Of a stretch of 64,000 nucleotides of DNA, positions 31,673-39,593 are shown one piece after another. The notes under the pieces were generated by a model. That model was given only the letters and a program-made list of their open reading frames with translations. It was not told the origin of the DNA and did no database searches. A program made the position numbers and the translations under genes. Positions within the stretch are counted from its first letter, which is position 1, and every line of letters begins with the position of its first letter. The DNA comes from Azospirillum tabaci (GTDB lineage Bacteria; Pseudomonadota; Alphaproteobacteria; Azospirillales; Azospirillaceae), in NCBI RefSeq assembly GCF_014596085.1, contig NZ_JACCJY010000019.1:1-64000 (forward strand). Reading direction: 5' to 3'.

Positions 31673-34333
31673 ATGCAGACCTCCTTCGCCTTCCGTCGCC
31701 GGATCGGCCGGCTCCTGGCAGTCCTGATGCTGTGTGGCGCGCTCGCGGCGGGCGCCGTCGTTCCATCGGCCCTGGCCCAGTCCGCCGCTCCGGCGGCGGA
31801 AGCGGCGGCGGACTTCAAGACCAAGCTGCCGCAATGGCAGAACGCGTTGGAGAGGGCGGCCAACCGCATCGCCGGCGGCGATCTGGCGAACACCGAATAC
31901 GAGACCCTGCGCGCCGATCTGGCCAAGATCCAGCAGGAGGTCCGGGAGGCCGGAGCCGCCGCGTCGGCCGCCCGTGACACCGCGCAGCGCATGCTGGACG
32001 CTCTGGGTCCGCCGCCGGCCCAGGGCGCTCCGCCGGAGGAGGCGGGGATCGCCGCGGAGCGCAAGCGCCTGAGCCAGACCATCGGCGAGGCGGAAGGGCG
32101 GGCCAAGCAGACCGAGCTGATCGTCACCCGCGCCGACATCCTGCTGCGCACCGCCGCCGACCAGCGCATGACCCAACTCACCGAGCAGATCGTCCGGCGT
32201 GGCCCGGTGCCGCTGCTGCCCGCCACCTGGGCCGCCCTGCCCGAGCAGACGGCCTATGTGCAGGAGCGCATCGGGCGGGCCTTCGGCATCGTGATGGGCG
32301 ACGATGAATGGCGTGGCCGTCTGTACGGTCTGGGAGCGCTCGCCGCCATTCTGTTCCTGGTGGCCTGGCCGGTGCGCCGGGTGCTGCTGCGCCGCTATGG
32401 CCATCGCGATCTGGAGGAGCGGCCCAGCTACCGCCAGCGGGTGGTGGCGATGGCGGTGGAGGCGCTGGCCCGCTGCCTGGTGCCGCTGGTGCCGACGCTG
32501 GTGCTGAGCGGCGCCCTGGTCGGGCTGCTGCGCGACGCGGCGGACGCCGGGCCGCTGACCGCTCTGGTGGTCGGGGTGTCGGGCGGCCTGACCGCCTATT
32601 TCCTGGTCACCGGCGTCGCCCGCGCCACCCTGGCGCCCGACTACCCGTCCTGGCAGTTGGCCAACCTCGACCCGGAGAGCGCGCGGCGTCTGGTCCGCCG
32701 CGTCCCGCTCGTCATGATCGGGCTGGCGCTGGCCGGCACCGGCATCGCCCTGTCGGAAGGGATGTTCACCCCGCCGGAACTGCGGTCGATCACCGGCTTC
32801 GGCACCATGGCGCTGATCGCCGTGTCGCTGCTGTTCCTCTACCCCGATCACCTCTGGCTCGCCGCCCCGCCGCCGGACGCCGAGGAGACCGACGATTGCG
32901 GGTGCCCCGAGCCCACGCCCGCGGCCGGAATCGACGTCACCCTGCCGCCTCCGGCCGCGACTCCCGCCGTGGCGGAGGCCGAGGACGTGCCGCCCGTCCG
33001 CCCGCGGGTCGTCGGGCTGCGTCTGCGGCTGCTGATCGGGGCGGTGGCGCTCGCCTCGCTGGTCGCCTCGGGCGCCGGTTACCTGGTGGGCGCGATCTAC
33101 GCCTCGAAGCTGATGCTGACCACCCTCATCCTCGGCGGCGTCCTGCTGGTGGCGCGCGGCGTCCTTCGCGAACTGCTGTGCGTCCTGCTGGAACGCGGCG
33201 GCGGGCAGGTGGCGGAGGTGCGCGACATCGTGATCGCCACCGATCGCGGCCGGCGGATGCTCGGGCAGGCCGGGCGGACGGTGATCGACGGGCTGCTGCT
33301 GACCGTGGCGGCCTTCTTCCTGCTGCCGCTGACCGGCATGACCCTGTCGGAGATGAAGGGGCTGGCCGACGGCTTCCTCAGCGGCGTCACGGTGGGCGGC
33401 GTGCGCATCGCGCCGGGCGACATCATGTCGGCGCTGATGGTGCTGGGCGTCGTCGTCGCGGTGACCCGCTTCATCCAGCGTCAGTTGGACGAGCGCATCC
33501 TCGGTCGCGTCAACATGGACGACGGGGTGCGCAACTCCATCCGTATGGGCGTCGGCTATCTCGGAACCACCATGGCGGTGCTGATGTCGGTCGGCACGCT
33601 GGGGCTCGACCTGTCCAGCCTTGCCATGATCGCGTCGGCCTTGTCGGTCGGTATCGGTTTCGGCCTCCAGAATGTCGTCAGCAACTTCATCTCCGGCCTG
33701 ATCATGCTCGTGGAACGCCCGGTGAAGGTGGGCGACTGGGTGGTCGTGAACGGGCTGGAGGGCACGGTGCGCCGCATCAGCGTCCGCGCGACGGAAATCC
33801 AGACCTTCCAGCGCGCCTCCGTCATCATCCCCAACTCGGAGTTCATCTCCAAGGCGGTGGTGAATTGGACGCTGAAGGACAAGACCACCCGCATCGAGAT
33901 CAAGGTCCGCGTCACCTACGACACCGACGCGCGGCAGGTCTACGCGCTGCTGCTGAGGATCGGCTACGGCCACGCGCAGGTGCTGCACAACCCGGAACCG
34001 ATCGTGATGTTCCGCGACTTCGGGCCGAGCGGGCCGGAGTTCGAACTGCGCTGCTTCGTCGCCAACACCGAACACATCATCCCGGTCCGCAACGAGCTGC
34101 GCATGCGCATCCTGGAGCAGTTCCGCGAGCAGGGCATCCAGATGCCCTTCGACCAGCAGACCGTTCACATGCCGAAGGTCGAGGCGATGCTGGAGGTTCT
34201 CCTGGCCGAGCGCCGTGCCCAGACCGGCGTGCCGGAGCTTCAGGTGGTGGCCGACGGCGGTGGCAAGGTCGTGCCGCTGGCCGACACGCTGGCCAATACG
34301 CTCAACGACCGTGGACCGCGCACCGCTACGTAA
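31673..34333 (+). CDS. DUF3772-MscS family mechanosensitive channel, 886 aa
   Basis: Large MscS-type channel of the inner membrane that would release solutes on osmotic downshock. Signal peptide or first helix at residues 1-34 (LLAVLMLCGALAAGAVVPSALAQ). A helical periplasmic domain of the DUF3772 type follows (LPQWQNALERAANRIAGGDL, YETLRADLAKIQQEVREAG). About ten helices follow, then the conserved pore region SVGIGFGLQNVVSNFISGLI and the cytoplasmic vestibule (RPVKVGDWVVVNGLEGTVRR, ATEIQTFQRASVIIPNSEFI). ATG 31673 is chosen because it gives a compact signal sequence; an in-frame TTG lies at 31646. The gene stands alone. Confidence 0.93.
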   Translation: MQTSFAFRRRIGRLLAVLMLCGALAAGAVVPSALAQSAAPAAEAAADFKTKLPQWQNALERAANRIAGGDLANTEYETLRADLAKIQQEVREAGAAASAARDTAQRMLDALGPPPAQGAPPEEAGIAAERKRLSQTIGEAEGRAKQTELIVTRADILLRTAADQRMTQLTEQIVRRGPVPLLPATWAALPEQTAYVQERIGRAFGIVMGDDEWRGRLYGLGALAAILFLVAWPVRRVLLRRYGHRDLEERPSYRQRVVAMAVEALARCLVPLVPTLVLSGALVGLLRDAADAGPLTALVVGVSGGLTAYFLVTGVARATLAPDYPSWQLANLDPESARRLVRRVPLVMIGLALAGTGIALSEGMFTPPELRSITGFGTMALIAVSLLFLYPDHLWLAAPPPDAEETDDCGCPEPTPAAGIDVTLPPPAATPAVAEAEDVPPVRPRVVGLRLRLLIGAVALASLVASGAGYLVGAIYASKLMLTTLILGGVLLVARGVLRELLCVLLERGGGQVAEVRDIVIATDRGRRMLGQAGRTVIDGLLLTVAAFFLLPLTGMTLSEMKGLADGFLSGVTVGGVRIAPGDIMSALMVLGVVVAVTRFIQRQLDERILGRVNMDDGVRNSIRMGVGYLGTTMAVLMSVGTLGLDLSSLAMIASALSVGIGFGLQNVVSNFISGLIMLVERPVKVGDWVVVNGLEGTVRRISVRATEIQTFQRASVIIPNSEFISKAVVNWTLKDKTTRIEIKVRVTYDTDARQVYALLLRIGYGHAQVLHNPEPIVMFRDFGPSGPEFELRCFVANTEHIIPVRNELRMRILEQFREQGIQMPFDQQTVHMPKVEAMLEVLLAERRAQTGVPELQVVADGGGKVVPLADTLANTLNDRGPRTAT

Positions 34334-34671
34334 GTCTTAGGCGCGGTGTCCAGAACCCCAGCACGGCGCTGAGGCGTCCTCCTCGGGCGCTTGGGAGCGC
34401 AGGAGAAACTCATCAACGCTCTCCTGCGGCTAATCAGGGGGTGATGCGCGGCATCCCGTTCAGCGCATTTCATCCTACGCAAGAAGGGTGATGTTTCGCT
34501 ACCTTGGCGGGTAATTTCCCGGCTTGGAGAGAAGACGGCGCTGAAATCCGAAGATCGGCTTCAGAAGCCTAAGCCTATAGACTAGGATGGGGCTGGACGG
34601 CGAATTTCTTTGTCATACTTCTGATTATGCAGGGCTCAGCTTGCCCAGCTACATGACGTTGGAGGTGTGTC
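34334..34671. other. Intergenic region, more AT-rich, with one hairpin
   Basis: This 338-base gap marks the left end of a stretch with visibly lower GC than its surroundings. It holds a hairpin, gcaggaga (34399-34406) and tctcctgc (34420-34427) with a 13-base loop, which lacks a T-run. No gene is supported. Confidence 0.5.
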
Positions 34672-35112
34672 ATGAAGATCTTGCGCAATGCATGCGTGCT
34701 GATCGCTGTCTCATCCCTTGCGATGGGAGCTGCCGCTCAAGCCCAAGACTTCAAGAATACTGTCCAATCGGCTGCCTCAAAGTGGGACGAAGCGTTCAAC
34801 AAAGGTGATGCCGAACAACTCGCAAAGATGTATGGCCCCAAGGGGGCTCTCCTGCCTCCTGGCAGTCCTGCCGTGGCCGGTGACTCAAACATCCAGCAAT
34901 TCTGGAAGACGACAATCGGCAAGGGCTTCGGCCAGCACAAGGTCACTGTTCAGCAAGCCGAGACCAAAGGAGACATGGGCTACGCTTATGGACGGTGGCA
35001 GGCGATTGGTCCTGGTGAGGGCGGCGCCAAGAAGCAGTATGAGGGCAATTGGTCCAACGTGCTGGAGCGTCAAGGCGGTGAGTGGAAAACCGTGCTCCAT
35101 GCCTGGAACTGA
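34672..35112 (+). CDS. Secreted NTF2-like (SgcJ/DUF4440-type) protein, 146 aa
   Basis: Signal peptide at residues 1-24 (ACVLIAVSSLAMGAAAQAQ). The mature part, ASKWDEAFNKGDAEQLAKMY then GPKGALLPPGSPAVAGDSNI and QQFWKTTIGKGFGQHKVTVQ, is the cone-shaped SnoaL/NTF2-like fold of DUF4440 proteins, with the usual ending EGNWSNVLERQGGEWKTVLH. Such proteins are varied in function; here a periplasmic ligand-binding or enzyme-like role is possible. Codon use is less GC-biased than neighbours, suggesting acquisition from elsewhere. GGAGGTGTGTC precedes the ATG. Confidence 0.8.
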   Translation: MKILRNACVLIAVSSLAMGAAAQAQDFKNTVQSAASKWDEAFNKGDAEQLAKMYGPKGALLPPGSPAVAGDSNIQQFWKTTIGKGFGQHKVTVQQAETKGDMGYAYGRWQAIGPGEGGAKKQYEGNWSNVLERQGGEWKTVLHAWN

Positions 35113-35132
35113 CAAAGCGATGGGAGGACGTC

Positions 35133-35618
35133 ATGCAGCACGTCTTGCGCTGTGGCTTGCCCATAACTGCCCTACTGATCGCCTGCTCAAGTCCGACTTG
35201 GGCTGAGCAAGGTGGCCCGTGGCGCGGCCGAGCCGTGCTTGTGGTCACCTCGGAGAAATCGGTGCCGGTGGCCGATAAGGAGAAGCATACCGTGTCCGTC
35301 ACCGAATACGATGGGGCGGTGTTTACGGAAGTGGGGGGAGCGTTCCTGGCAAATGCTCGATATCAGGTCACGGATCTGACCGACACAAGCGGCATGGTTA
35401 GCGGTGGCTATAAGACGTTCACCGATGCCGATGGGTCGAAAGTGTTTGCGAGATACGCCCTGAAGCAGATGGCCCTCCCTGTGCTAAAGGGGGAGTGGGA
35501 GTTCCTCGACGGCACAGGAAAGTACAAAGGTATTTCCGGCAGAGGGCGATACGAAGTTCATGTCGTATCGAACACTGTGCTGTGGGATCTGTTGGAAGGC
35601 GAGTACAAGCTCCCGTAA
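35133..35618 (+). CDS. Secreted beta-barrel-like hypothetical protein, 161 aa
   Basis: Signal peptide at residues 1-24, possibly with a lipobox-like LLIACSS at 15-21, so it may be a lipoprotein. The mature part alternates strands and turns (WRGRAVLVVTSEKSVPVADK, VTEYDGAVFTEVGGAFLANA, DGSKVFARYALKQ, GEWEFLDGTGKYKGISGRGR), like a small allene-oxide-cyclase or lipocalin-like barrel. It starts 20 bases after the NTF2-like gene, with TGGGAGGACG as ribosome binding site, so the two form an operon. Both are lower in GC than the rest of the window. Function unknown. Confidence 0.72.
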   Translation: MQHVLRCGLPITALLIACSSPTWAEQGGPWRGRAVLVVTSEKSVPVADKEKHTVSVTEYDGAVFTEVGGAFLANARYQVTDLTDTSGMVSGGYKTFTDADGSKVFARYALKQMALPVLKGEWEFLDGTGKYKGISGRGRYEVHVVSNTVLWDLLEGEYKLP

Positions 35619-35792
35619 GATCCGTGCGTGGGCGCCGGTGCATATCGGCGCCCGCCTTTATTGCACCGCTGCCAGTATGGGCCATGGACGTGAGGGGAGC
35701 CTCGTAAACAGAATTTTCCGGGAAACAACATTGTTGCTCCGGCATTTGATGATCTCGCACAGTTCCCCTGCCTCTGGCATGGGGAGGCCGGT

Positions 35793-36511
35793 ATGGGATC
35801 GACGCCGGTGGACTTGGTGGCAGGTGTTATTGACCAGATGGTGTGGGCCGACACGGGAACGGGTCGACCTCCGGTGCCGACCAACACCGTCCTTGAGACG
35901 CTCCGCTTCTTCCCGCGCAAAGGCGTGCAGTGGCGGGAATTTCGGGCCTCACCGGCTCGCGCCTCCGGATCAACGTTGCGCCGTCGGCTGACGGAATGGG
36001 GCGCAACGGCCCTGACGCCGCCGCCCAGACATGGGACGTTGTTGTGGACAGTCGCTCGGTGTGCGCAAAACGGGGCGGTGCCTTGATCGGTCCGAACCCC
36101 ACCGGCCGCGGCAAACCGGGAACCAAGTACCACTCGGTCGTTTCGACGGACGGGGTTCCGCTGGCGGCGTTGCCCTCCGCGGCGAACGTTCACGACACCA
36201 AGCTCTTCCCCGACCTGCTCCGGCTGGCCATGGTGGTCTGCGCCAGCATCGCGCGCCTGTATGCGGACGCCGGATACGTCAGCGCCGACAATCGGTGGCT
36301 CTGCCTGCGTGAGGGCATCCAACCCAGCAAGATTGGCCAACCGCACGGCTCCAGTCTCGGTCAAGTCCGCTGTATCGTTGAGCACGCCAATGCCCGGTTG
36401 CTCGCCAACAAACGCTTGTGTCGTCGCCATGACCGGTTGGGTGCCATCGTCGATGCGCTGCTCACCGCAGCCTGCATCTTCGTCATCGCGACTCGCCTCG
36501 TTCAGTTCTGA
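35793..36511 (+). pseudogene. IS5-family transposase remnant (internal deletion and frameshift)
   Basis: The N-terminal part (35793 to about 36005) reads RPPVPTNTVLETLRFFPRKG, VQWREF and ASGSTLRRRLTEWGA. The C-terminal part, in another frame from about 36036, reads DVVVDSRSVCAKRGG, TGRGKPGTKYHSVVSTDGVP, AANVHDTKLFPDLLR, RLYADAGYVSADNR and VEHANARLLANKRLCRRHDR. Together they match IS5-type (IS427-like) DDE transposases, but roughly twenty residues between the halves are missing and the frame changes, so this is not simple programmed frameshifting. A left terminal repeat is not recognisable. It sits at the right end of an AT-richer island. Confidence 0.85.
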
Positions 36512-36517
36512 AAACCG

Positions 36518-36530
36518 TGCTTTAGGGTTG
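36518..36530. repeat. 13-bp sequence repeated in inverse orientation at 38314-38326
   Basis: tgctttagggttg here and caaccctaaagca at 38314-38326 are exact inverse copies. The first begins seven bases after the IS5 transposase stop, where a right terminal inverted repeat would be expected; the second could be a displaced end of the same or a related element. Confidence 0.45.
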
Positions 36531-36755
36531 CGGCTCCGTCGGCTTGCGGCGTCGCAGCGGAGTCACTTTGGGTGAAGCCGCTGCGGGGTCGGGGAGGGGC
36601 TGCCAGCCGGCGATGGCGCGCACGCAGCGCAGCGCCTCCGGGTTGTTGGCGAAGACCGGGAACAGCCGGCGCAGTTCCACCACGGCGGACCATTCCCCGC
36701 GTTCGTGGAAGGCCCGGCGGATCGTTTCGGCTTCGTTTTCGCTGACGGTGAACAT
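36522..36755 (-). CDS. Hypothetical protein, 77 aa
   Basis: Reads MFTVSENEAETIRRAFHERG, EWSAVVELRRLFPVFANNPE, ALRCVRAIAGWQPLPD and a basic tail (PLRRRKPTEPQP). The composition is protein-like, with amphipathic helices and one cysteine, and no signal peptide. The start at 36755 is preferred; an in-frame ATG at 36866 is weaker since its translation is low-complexity. No strong ribosome binding site. Its 3' end meets the IS5 remnant, so insertion may have altered the C-terminus. Function unknown. Confidence 0.55.
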   Translation of the reverse strand: MFTVSENEAETIRRAFHERGEWSAVVELRRLFPVFANNPEALRCVRAIAGWQPLPDPAAASPKVTPLRRRKPTEPQP

Positions 36756-37117
36756 GGCGCCAGAGTGCCCCGCGGACCGGTGGCGCGCAAGTCGTCTCGG
36801 CGCCGGGAGCAGCCCTTTGCCGTGGCCCATAGACCCTGTCAAGGAAAGTTGTTCACAGGTGGCCACATCCTTCGCTTGACTCCCGTTGCGGGGCGGGGCA
36901 GCCGCCGGGCCAGGGCTGGAGAGGCGAGGAGCGCGCGAAAAACCCTTTGTTGGCGCCGTTTTCTAATGTGCCTAAAAACAAGGCATTTCCATTGGAACCC
37001 TTGAGGGGCCGCCTGTCCGTTCGGTTACCCCTCGATTCGCCAACAGAGTTATCCACAGAATCTGGGGATATCCGAAATATCGAAATATCAGTCAGCCCGA
37101 TTCATCTGGCCCATCCA
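36756..37117. other. Intergenic region containing DnaA-box-like element copy 2
   Basis: This 362-base gap has no supported gene. Besides the element at 36969-37073 it holds a near-consensus ttgttcaca (about 36849-36857). A string of A residues (gcgcgcgaaaaacccttt) lies near 36934-36952. Confidence 0.5.
36969..37073. repeat. Repeated intergenic element, copy 2 (hairpin plus DnaA box palindrome)
   Basis: Begins with a 17-base inverted repeat tgcctaaaaacaaggca (36969-36985). The 51-base core at 37023-37073 matches 43 of 51 bases of the core at 6432-6482. It holds gattcgc (GANTC), cagagtta, and a perfect DnaA box ttatccaca (37049-37057) that forms one arm of an imperfect palindrome ATCCACAG-AAT-CTGGGGAT (37051-37069). 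It is conserved in order and near-equal spacing with copy 1, which argues for a functional site. Confidence 0.65.
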
Positions 37118-38269
37118 TCATGTTGGCCGACGGATCACCCGCACGGCCCCGACACCCAGCAGCATGGTCAGCACGCCGCCGAACAGGAACAGGGCGGGCA
37201 GGCCGACCCGGTCGGCGACCGCGCCATAGACCACCGGTCCGATCCCCTGTCCCAGAAAGAAGGAGGAAGCGAAGAGGGCGAGCGCCGACCCGCGCGCCGT
37301 CGCCGACAGCTCCGTCGCCTGCGTCTGCATGGTGTTGTGCAGCATGTAGAAACCGAATCCGGCGATCAGGAACAGCAGGGACACCACCGGCCAGGGCACC
37401 GGGGCGAGCATGGCCAGATAGGACCCACCGGCCACCAGACCGCCGGCCCCCATCATCCCCCATTGGCCAAGCGTGCCGAGCAGCCGCCGCACCACGAAGC
37501 TGTAGACGACTCCGCCGATGGCGAAGGCGGCGAGCGTCAGTCCGGCTTCGAAGGCACCCTCCGCCCCGTGGCGGGACAGCATGGGGGCGACGAAGGGGAA
37601 AACGCCGAAGATCAGCAGCCCTTCCGCCGCCACCGTGGCGAAGACCCAGAGCGACACCGGATTCGCCAGGACGGAGGCGTAGCGCGCCCGCGCGTCGGCC
37701 ACCGACAGGGGGTGCCGCTCCTCCCGCTGGCCCCGCAGGACCAGGAAGGCGGTCAGCGCGATCAGGCCGGTCACCGCCGCCGCCAGGGCGAAGACGGTGC
37801 GCCAGCCCGCCACCTCCGACAGGGCGCCGGCCACGGCGGAGCCGGACATCTGGCCGAGGATGACCGCCAGCAGGAAGCGGCTGATGGCGAACTGCCGCTC
37901 CGTGTAGACCACCCGGTCGCCGATCAGCGCCATGGAGGCCGGGATGATCCCCCCGGCGAAGGCGCCGGCCAGCATCCGGGACGCCAGAACGGTGTAGTAG
38001 CCGGGCGCCACCGCGGACAGCGCCACACCGACGGTCAGGACGACCAGCGACAGCCGGATCAGCCGCGTCTTGCCGATGGCGTCACCGACCGGCCCCAGGA
38101 TGAGCTGCATCGCCGCGTAGGGCAGCGTGTAGGCGGAAGAGAGCAGGGCCGCCTCGGCCACGCCGATGCCCAGATCCGACGCGATGACGGTCAGCATCGG
38201 GTCGGTGGTCCGCAGGGAGAAGGCGCTCGCGAAACCGGCGAGGCCGAGCATCAGGATGAGGAGGCGCAT
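37118..38269 (-). CDS. MFS transporter, 383 aa
   Basis: Major facilitator with twelve predicted helices and no signal peptide. Loop signatures: LILGPVGDAIGKTRLIRLSL between helices 2 and 3 (the G.l.DriGrr position) and LASRMLAGAFAGGIIPASMA in helix 4. The C-terminal half carries GQGIGPVVYGAVADRVGLPA. It falls in the broad drug/sugar-efflux type group; the substrate cannot be told. It starts with MRLLILMLGLAGFASAFSLR. It is divergent from the glutathione peroxidase gene and followed by repeated element copy 2. Confidence 0.88.
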   Translation of the reverse strand: MRLLILMLGLAGFASAFSLRTTDPMLTVIASDLGIGVAEAALLSSAYTLPYAAMQLILGPVGDAIGKTRLIRLSLVVLTVGVALSAVAPGYYTVLASRMLAGAFAGGIIPASMALIGDRVVYTERQFAISRFLLAVILGQMSGSAVAGALSEVAGWRTVFALAAAVTGLIALTAFLVLRGQREERHPLSVADARARYASVLANPVSLWVFATVAAEGLLIFGVFPFVAPMLSRHGAEGAFEAGLTLAAFAIGGVVYSFVVRRLLGTLGQWGMMGAGGLVAGGSYLAMLAPVPWPVVSLLFLIAGFGFYMLHNTMQTQATELSATARGSALALFASSFFLGQGIGPVVYGAVADRVGLPALFLFGGVLTMLLGVGAVRVIRRPT

Positions 38270-38313
38270 GGGAGGGCGTCGGCCGGTCTATCGTCTGGGG
38301 CGTGCGGGGAACA

Positions 38314-38326
38314 CAACCCTAAAGCA
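38314..38326. repeat. Inverse copy of the 13-bp sequence at 36518
   Basis: caaccctaaagca is the exact reverse complement of 36518-36530. It lies in the spacer between the divergent MFS and glutathione peroxidase genes. No transposase lies beside it. Confidence 0.4.
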
Positions 38327-38515
38327 GTGGCGCCCGTCCGACGCACGGCAACATGGCCATGGCACCCATGCGCGTGCATGGTCCGGCGGCGATTCGCGCC
38401 GGGATGCATGATCCGACGCGCCTCGGCCGCCGTATAGAACAGGGCCCTATAGACCAGCGCCGCGAGCGCGGCCATGGGCCGCGCCATGCTCCATGCCGCC
38501 GACCGGGAGACCTTC

Positions 38516-39130
38516 ATGCCGACGATCCGCGATGCCGCCCGATCCACCGCCGTGATGCTGTCCGCCGTCCTGATGCTGTCCACGGCCGTACCCGGCGCGG
38601 CGGTGGCGGATGGCAGCCGGGCGGCGCCCGGCGCGCTCGATTGGGCGTCGCTGCCCCTGCCGTCCATCGACGGCGGCACGCTCGCGCCCGATGCCTTCCG
38701 GGGCAAGGCGGTGCTGGTGGTCAACACGGCGTCGCAATGCGGCTACACCGGCCAGTACGAAGGGCTGCAAAAGCTTTGGGCCGGACGGCGGGACCGCGGG
38801 CTGGTCGTGCTGGGCGTGCCGAGCAACGATTTCGGCGCACAGGAGCCCGGCAGCAACGCTCAGGTCGCGTCCTTCTGCGAACTCAACTACGGCGTGGACT
38901 TTCCCCTGATGGAAAAGCAGTCCGTCACCGGACCGCAGGCCCATCCGCTCTACCGCTGGGCAGCGGAGATTACCGGGCCGCAGGGCGTGCCGCGCTGGAA
39001 CTTCCACAAGATCCTGATCGGCCGGGACGGACGGCTGCTGGAATGGTTCGGCAGCCCGGTCACGCCGGAGTCCGCCACGTTGACCGCGGCCGTGGACAAG
39101 GCGCTGGCCCAACCCTCTCCGGAACCGTAA
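38516..39130 (+). CDS. Exported glutathione peroxidase, 204 aa
   Basis: Reduces peroxides using thiols. Seen: VLVVNTASQCGYTGQYEGLQ with catalytic Cys75 (cysteine, not selenocysteine), VLGVPSNDFGAQEPGSNAQV with the glutamine region, FPLMEKQSVTGPQAHPLYRW, and WNFHKILIGRDGRLLEWFGS with the catalytic tryptophan. Residues 1-32 form a signal peptide (VMLSAVLMLSTAVPGAAVA), so it acts in the periplasm, less common than the cytoplasmic form. ATG 38516 is preferred over upstream starts because CGGGAGACC precedes it and the signal peptide is intact. The DUF3429 gene begins five bases after its stop, so they are cotranscribed. Confidence 0.92.
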   Translation: MPTIRDAARSTAVMLSAVLMLSTAVPGAAVADGSRAAPGALDWASLPLPSIDGGTLAPDAFRGKAVLVVNTASQCGYTGQYEGLQKLWAGRRDRGLVVLGVPSNDFGAQEPGSNAQVASFCELNYGVDFPLMEKQSVTGPQAHPLYRWAAEITGPQGVPRWNFHKILIGRDGRLLEWFGSPVTPESATLTAAVDKALAQPSPEP

Positions 39131-39134
39131 GCGC

Positions 39135-39593
39135 ATGGACGCGCGGTCCTTCGACGGGCGCCGGGCCTCGGTCGTCCGGCTGCTGTCCTACGGCGGGTTG
39201 GTCCCCTTCGTCGGCGGCACCGCGCTGGCCTGGATGGCGGAGGGCGACGGGCAGGCCGCCGTGGTGCGGGCGGTGGTCGTCTACGCGGTGTCGATCCTGT
39301 CCTTCATCGGCGCCATCCACTGGGGCCGCATCCTCTCGGGGCGGGACGGCGAGACGGGCGGGCCGGCGTGGCTGGTGTGGGGAGTTGCGCCGTCGCTTCT
39401 GGGGTGGGGCGCGACCCTGCTGCCGTCCGGCCTGACGATACCGGCGCTGATCCTGTCCTTCCTCCTCGCCTGGGCGGTGGACCGCAGCGCGGCGGCGGAC
39501 GGGCGCTATCCCCGCTGGTTCGGCACGCTTCGGACCCGCCTGACCATCGTCGTCTGCCTGACGCTCGCCGCGCTCATCCCGCTCGCTGCATGA
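39135..39593 (+). CDS. DUF3429 family membrane protein, 152 aa
   Basis: Small integral membrane protein with four to five helices: LLSYGGLVPFVGGTALAWMA, VVVYAVSILSFIGAIHWGRI, LVWGVAPSLLGWGATLLPSG and ALILSFLLAWAVDRSAAADG, ending LTIVVCLTLAALIPLAA. The SFIGAIHWGR motif and overall length are those of DUF3429. Function is unknown for the family. It follows the exported glutathione peroxidase gene and overlaps the 3' end of dusA by 20 bases on the opposite strand. Confidence 0.85.
   Translation: MDARSFDGRRASVVRLLSYGGLVPFVGGTALAWMAEGDGQAAVVRAVVVYAVSILSFIGAIHWGRILSGRDGETGGPAWLVWGVAPSLLGWGATLLPSGLTIPALILSFLLAWAVDRSAAADGRYPRWFGTLRTRLTIVVCLTLAALIPLAA

Noticed and set aside
34399..34427. Terminator for the mechanosensitive channel gene
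   Set aside because: An 8-base hairpin is present but there is no T-run and the loop is 13 bases. Kept only as a note on the intergenic region.
35793..36511. Programmed frameshifting in the IS5 transposase
   Set aside because: There is no slippery A-rich motif at the junction and about twenty conserved residues are missing between the two frames, so the gene is broken.
38516..39130. Selenoprotein glutathione peroxidase
   Set aside because: The catalytic position is a normal TGC cysteine codon (Cys75), with no in-frame TGA or SECIS-like hairpin. The same holds for the SelW-like protein at 10090.
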